A stretch of 7,348 nt of DNA from JADJPL01 sp041183125. GTDB taxonomy: Bacteria > Bacteroidota > Bacteroidia > Chitinophagales > Saprospiraceae. The stretch lies in assembly GCA_041183125.1 (NCBI GenBank), contig JBEGMH010000173.1:1-7348 (forward strand), written 5' to 3'. Made by a program: the position numbers and the translations under genes. The notes beneath the pieces are model-generated. The model made no database searches and was not told the origin of the DNA. It saw only the letters and a program-made list of their open reading frames with translations. Numbering within the stretch: position 1 is the first letter of the stretch; each line of letters opens with the position of its first letter. Below, piece after piece: positions 5,791 through 7,348 of this stretch.

Positions 5791-6177
5791 ATGTCTTTTG
5801 AAATAGAAGGGAAGCTGCACAAGAAATACCCTGCCGAAAGCAAGAGCAGCTCATTTCAAGCCCGGGAATTCGTCCTCGAGATCAAAAGCGGGAATTATCC
5901 GGAGTACGTCAAGTTTCAGCTGGTACAAGACAAGTGCAGCCTGCTCGACGACTACGAGGAGGGCGATATGTTGAAAGTGTATTTCGACCTGCGCGGAAGG
6001 GAGTGGCAGGGAAAATACTTCACCAATCTGAACGCCTGGCGCCTTGGCAAGCCACAGGGGAGCAGCAGCCCGGCAGCGGGTACTTCCTCTTCCCAACCGG
6101 TCTCCGAGCCGGGCAGTTTCCCCTCGGCAGCCGATGAGCCAGGGTTTGGGTCCGACAACGACGATCTACCCTTCTAA
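5791..6177 (+). CDS. DUF3127 family protein with SSB-like acidic tail
   Basis: This 128-residue cytoplasmic protein belongs, by its conserved core, to DUF3127, a small Bacteroidota family predicted to adopt an OB-like fold. The core runs from about residue 2 to 86 and includes the family segment YFDLRGREWQGKYFTNLNAWRL (about 64-85). A low-complexity linker rich in serine, proline and glycine follows (about 87-118). The protein ends with acidic residues and a hydrophobic tip, DNDDLPF. This layout of folded core, disordered linker and acidic DDLPF tip matches single-stranded-DNA-binding proteins, whose last residues (DDIPF in Escherichia coli) dock DNA-repair and replication partners. A nucleic-acid-related role is therefore an inference, because the family function is not established as far as I know. 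The gene lies 70 nt after rsmG. Its last 12 nt overlap bcp on the opposite strand. Confidence 0.88.
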   Translation: MSFEIEGKLHKKYPAESKSSSFQAREFVLEIKSGNYPEYVKFQLVQDKCSLLDDYEEGDMLKVYFDLRGREWQGKYFTNLNAWRLGKPQGSSSPAAGTSSSQPVSEPGSFPSAADEPGFGSDNDDLPF

Positions 6178-6630
6178 AGCCTTTATGATTTGGGCACTGT
6201 GGTTTTTGGTGTCCACTTTGCTGAAGACCTTAGCTACTTTGCCCTCCTCATCAACGACAAAAGTGGTGCGGATGACGCCCTCATAGCTTCGCCCGTACAT
6301 CTGTTTTTGTCCCCATGCTCCATACAATTTGAGCAATTCCTGCCCGGTATCCGGCACAAGAGGGAAAGGCAGGGTATACTTTGCCTTAAACCCTTCGTGT
6401 TTTTTGGCATTATCGGGGCTAACGCCTAATACGGCATATCCTTTGGACAACAGGAGGGCATAGTTATCGCGGAGGTCGCAGTTTTCAGCGGTACATCCCG
6501 GTGTATCGTCTTTGGGGTAGAAAAAAAGGATGAGTTTTTTTCCACGAAAATCGGAGAGGGAAATTTGTGCGCCCGTTTCGTCCTGAACAGTGAAATCCGG
6601 GGCGGGATCGCCTTCTTTGAGGTGTGACAT
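6166..6630 (-). CDS. bcp: thioredoxin-dependent thiol peroxidase (Bcp/PrxQ-type peroxiredoxin)
   Basis: The enzyme reduces hydrogen peroxide and organic hydroperoxides in the cytoplasm, with thioredoxin as the usual electron donor. The 154 residues cover the full family length. The active site FYPKDDTPGCTAENC is at about 37-51, with peroxidatic C46 and resolving C51 five residues later, as in E. coli Bcp. T43 and R121 (in GVIRTTFVVD) complete the conserved Pro-Thr-Cys-Arg site. LVPDTG (91-96) is also typical. No signal peptide is visible. The ATG at 6630 begins 43 nt after the end of the upstream peptidase-like gene on the same strand, so the two may be cotranscribed. The 3' end runs convergently into the DUF3127 gene with a 12-nt overlap, and no terminator hairpin is apparent at the junction. 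Confidence 0.95.
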   Translation of the reverse strand: MSHLKEGDPAPDFTVQDETGAQISLSDFRGKKLILFFYPKDDTPGCTAENCDLRDNYALLLSKGYAVLGVSPDNAKKHEGFKAKYTLPFPLVPDTGQELLKLYGAWGQKQMYGRSYEGVIRTTFVVDEEGKVAKVFSKVDTKNHSAQIIKALEG

Positions 6631-6673
6631 AGCAGAGTGGTTTTCACAGGTAACAAGAGGGCGGCTTTCTGGT

Positions 6674-7348
6674 TCACCGGGTGAATTGGCGTGCGAACGT
6701 TGCTGTATTGCCCATAGCGTCGCTCACTTGTAGCTCCAGTGTGTGCGATCCTTTTTCCACATCGGGCTCGAGTGCGTATTCTATGCGCCTGTATTTTTCG
6801 TCGTATGTCATGAGTATCCACTTTCCGTCTATTGCCGCCCGGTATTTCAAGTTGGGAAGGTTGGCGGAACCGGAAACATTATCCCGGATACGAAAGCTGA
6901 AAGAATTATATCGGCGCATATCCGTATAAAACCGCTCGGGCGTAATAGTGGGCGGGACAGTATCCACCATGACACAGAAGTAGCCGAGGGAGCGCACCGG
7001 GGCCACTAACATACCGTCTTCCTGCCATTGGCCGCCGTAATTCGTTGCTGAGGCACCGGTGCGTTGTGCGATAAACGCTTTGTCCCGCAGGGCTTCCGGC
7101 ATATCGTAGGGTCTGATGCCAATCGTATAGTCTGAGTGTATGGGTACTGTTGCGCGGTGAACCGCATGGACGGGCGAAAAAATACCAGGCAGGGTCTGTT
7201 CCTTCACTTCGTACTGCAGGTACAGATCTTCGTAGAACGTTCCCTCCGGAAAATTCAGATAGAGCATATAGTCGTCGATCCGATGGCTGCGGTCGTATGC
7301 CAGGAAGTATTGGTAAGGCGAGGGAGGGTTGGGGAGGATAGCTGGGGT
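6674..7348 (-). CDS. C-terminal part of a large exported protein, probably M23-family metallopeptidase-like (partial)
   Basis: The reading frame is open from the window edge to the stop at 6674-6676, so the ATG at 7267 is internal and 224 C-terminal residues are visible. The final region is Ig-like. DTVPPTITP (129-137 of the visible part) is followed by FRIRDNVSG (152-160), KYRAAIDGKWILMTYDEK (168-185) and a closing strand, SHTLELQVSDAMGNTATF (201-218). This order closely resembles the C-terminus of the long Bacteroidota M23 peptidases, in which the zinc-binding catalytic domain lies near the N-terminus, here outside the window. The identity is therefore inferred from the C-terminal domain alone, and any surface protein with the same Ig-like module is an alternative. 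Such proteins are typically periplasmic or surface-located. The gene is followed after 43 nt by bcp on the same strand. Confidence 0.75.
   Translation of the reverse strand, partial: TPAILPNPPSPYQYFLAYDRSHRIDDYMLYLNFPEGTFYEDLYLQYEVKEQTLPGIFSPVHAVHRATVPIHSDYTIGIRPYDMPEALRDKAFIAQRTGASATNYGGQWQEDGMLVAPVRSLGYFCVMVDTVPPTITPERFYTDMRRYNSFSFRIRDNVSGSANLPNLKYRAAIDGKWILMTYDEKYRRIEYALEPDVEKGSHTLELQVSDAMGNTATFARQFTR

Noticed and set aside
6426..6821. 131-codon minus-strand frame spanning the junction of bcp and the peptidase-like gene
   Set aside because: It overlaps both real genes in another frame, and its Arg/Thr/Pro-rich translation shows no recognisable motif.

Overview
The window looks like a chromosomal segment from a member of the Bacteroidota. 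Four lines support this. A roughly 1,000-residue DUF2723 membrane protein, a DUF4834-type mini-protein and a DUF3127 protein are present, and all three families are typical of that phylum. The clearest promoter fits the phylum's TTTG / TAnnTTTG pattern. Shine-Dalgarno signals are weak or absent. The GC content is moderate, around half by eye. A saprospirian-type bacterium is possible, but this cannot be settled from the sequence alone.

Left part (1-3986), minus strand. A large multi-membrane-span DUF2723 protein (909-3986) is followed by rpiB (274-747), encoding ribose-5-phosphate isomerase B. Between them lies a perfect 24-bp inverted repeat (823-879). Downstream of rpiB is a compact cluster of hairpins (138-304). 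One is a convincing minus-direction terminator for rpiB, and two carry T-tracts in the plus direction. The first 78 bases may hold the start of a further minus-strand gene, which I cannot identify.

Middle part (3987-6177), plus strand. A 237-bp divergent intergenic region carries a strong promoter match. It drives a tight cluster: a 59-residue DUF4834-like membrane protein (4224-4403), an RluA-family pseudouridine synthase (4387-5091, overlapping by 17 nt) and rsmG (5088-5720, GTG start, 4-nt overlap). Two of these genes modify or are predicted to modify RNA. After 70 bp with small hairpins and a possible internal promoter comes a DUF3127 protein (5791-6177), whose C-terminus resembles the tail tip of single-stranded-DNA-binding protein.

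Right part (6166-7348), minus strand. The C-terminal 224 residues of a large exported protein, most like Bacteroidota M23-type peptidases with Ig-like C-terminal domains, are followed after 43 nt by bcp, encoding a thiol peroxidase. The bcp gene converges on the DUF3127 gene and overlaps it by 12 bp.

Overall this is mostly housekeeping content. I saw no transposase, integrase, CRISPR array, defence system or tRNA/rRNA gene. The most unusual items are the long perfect inverted repeat, the convergent coding overlap at the SSB-like tail, and the three-hairpin cluster whose plus-direction terminators lack an obvious gene to serve.
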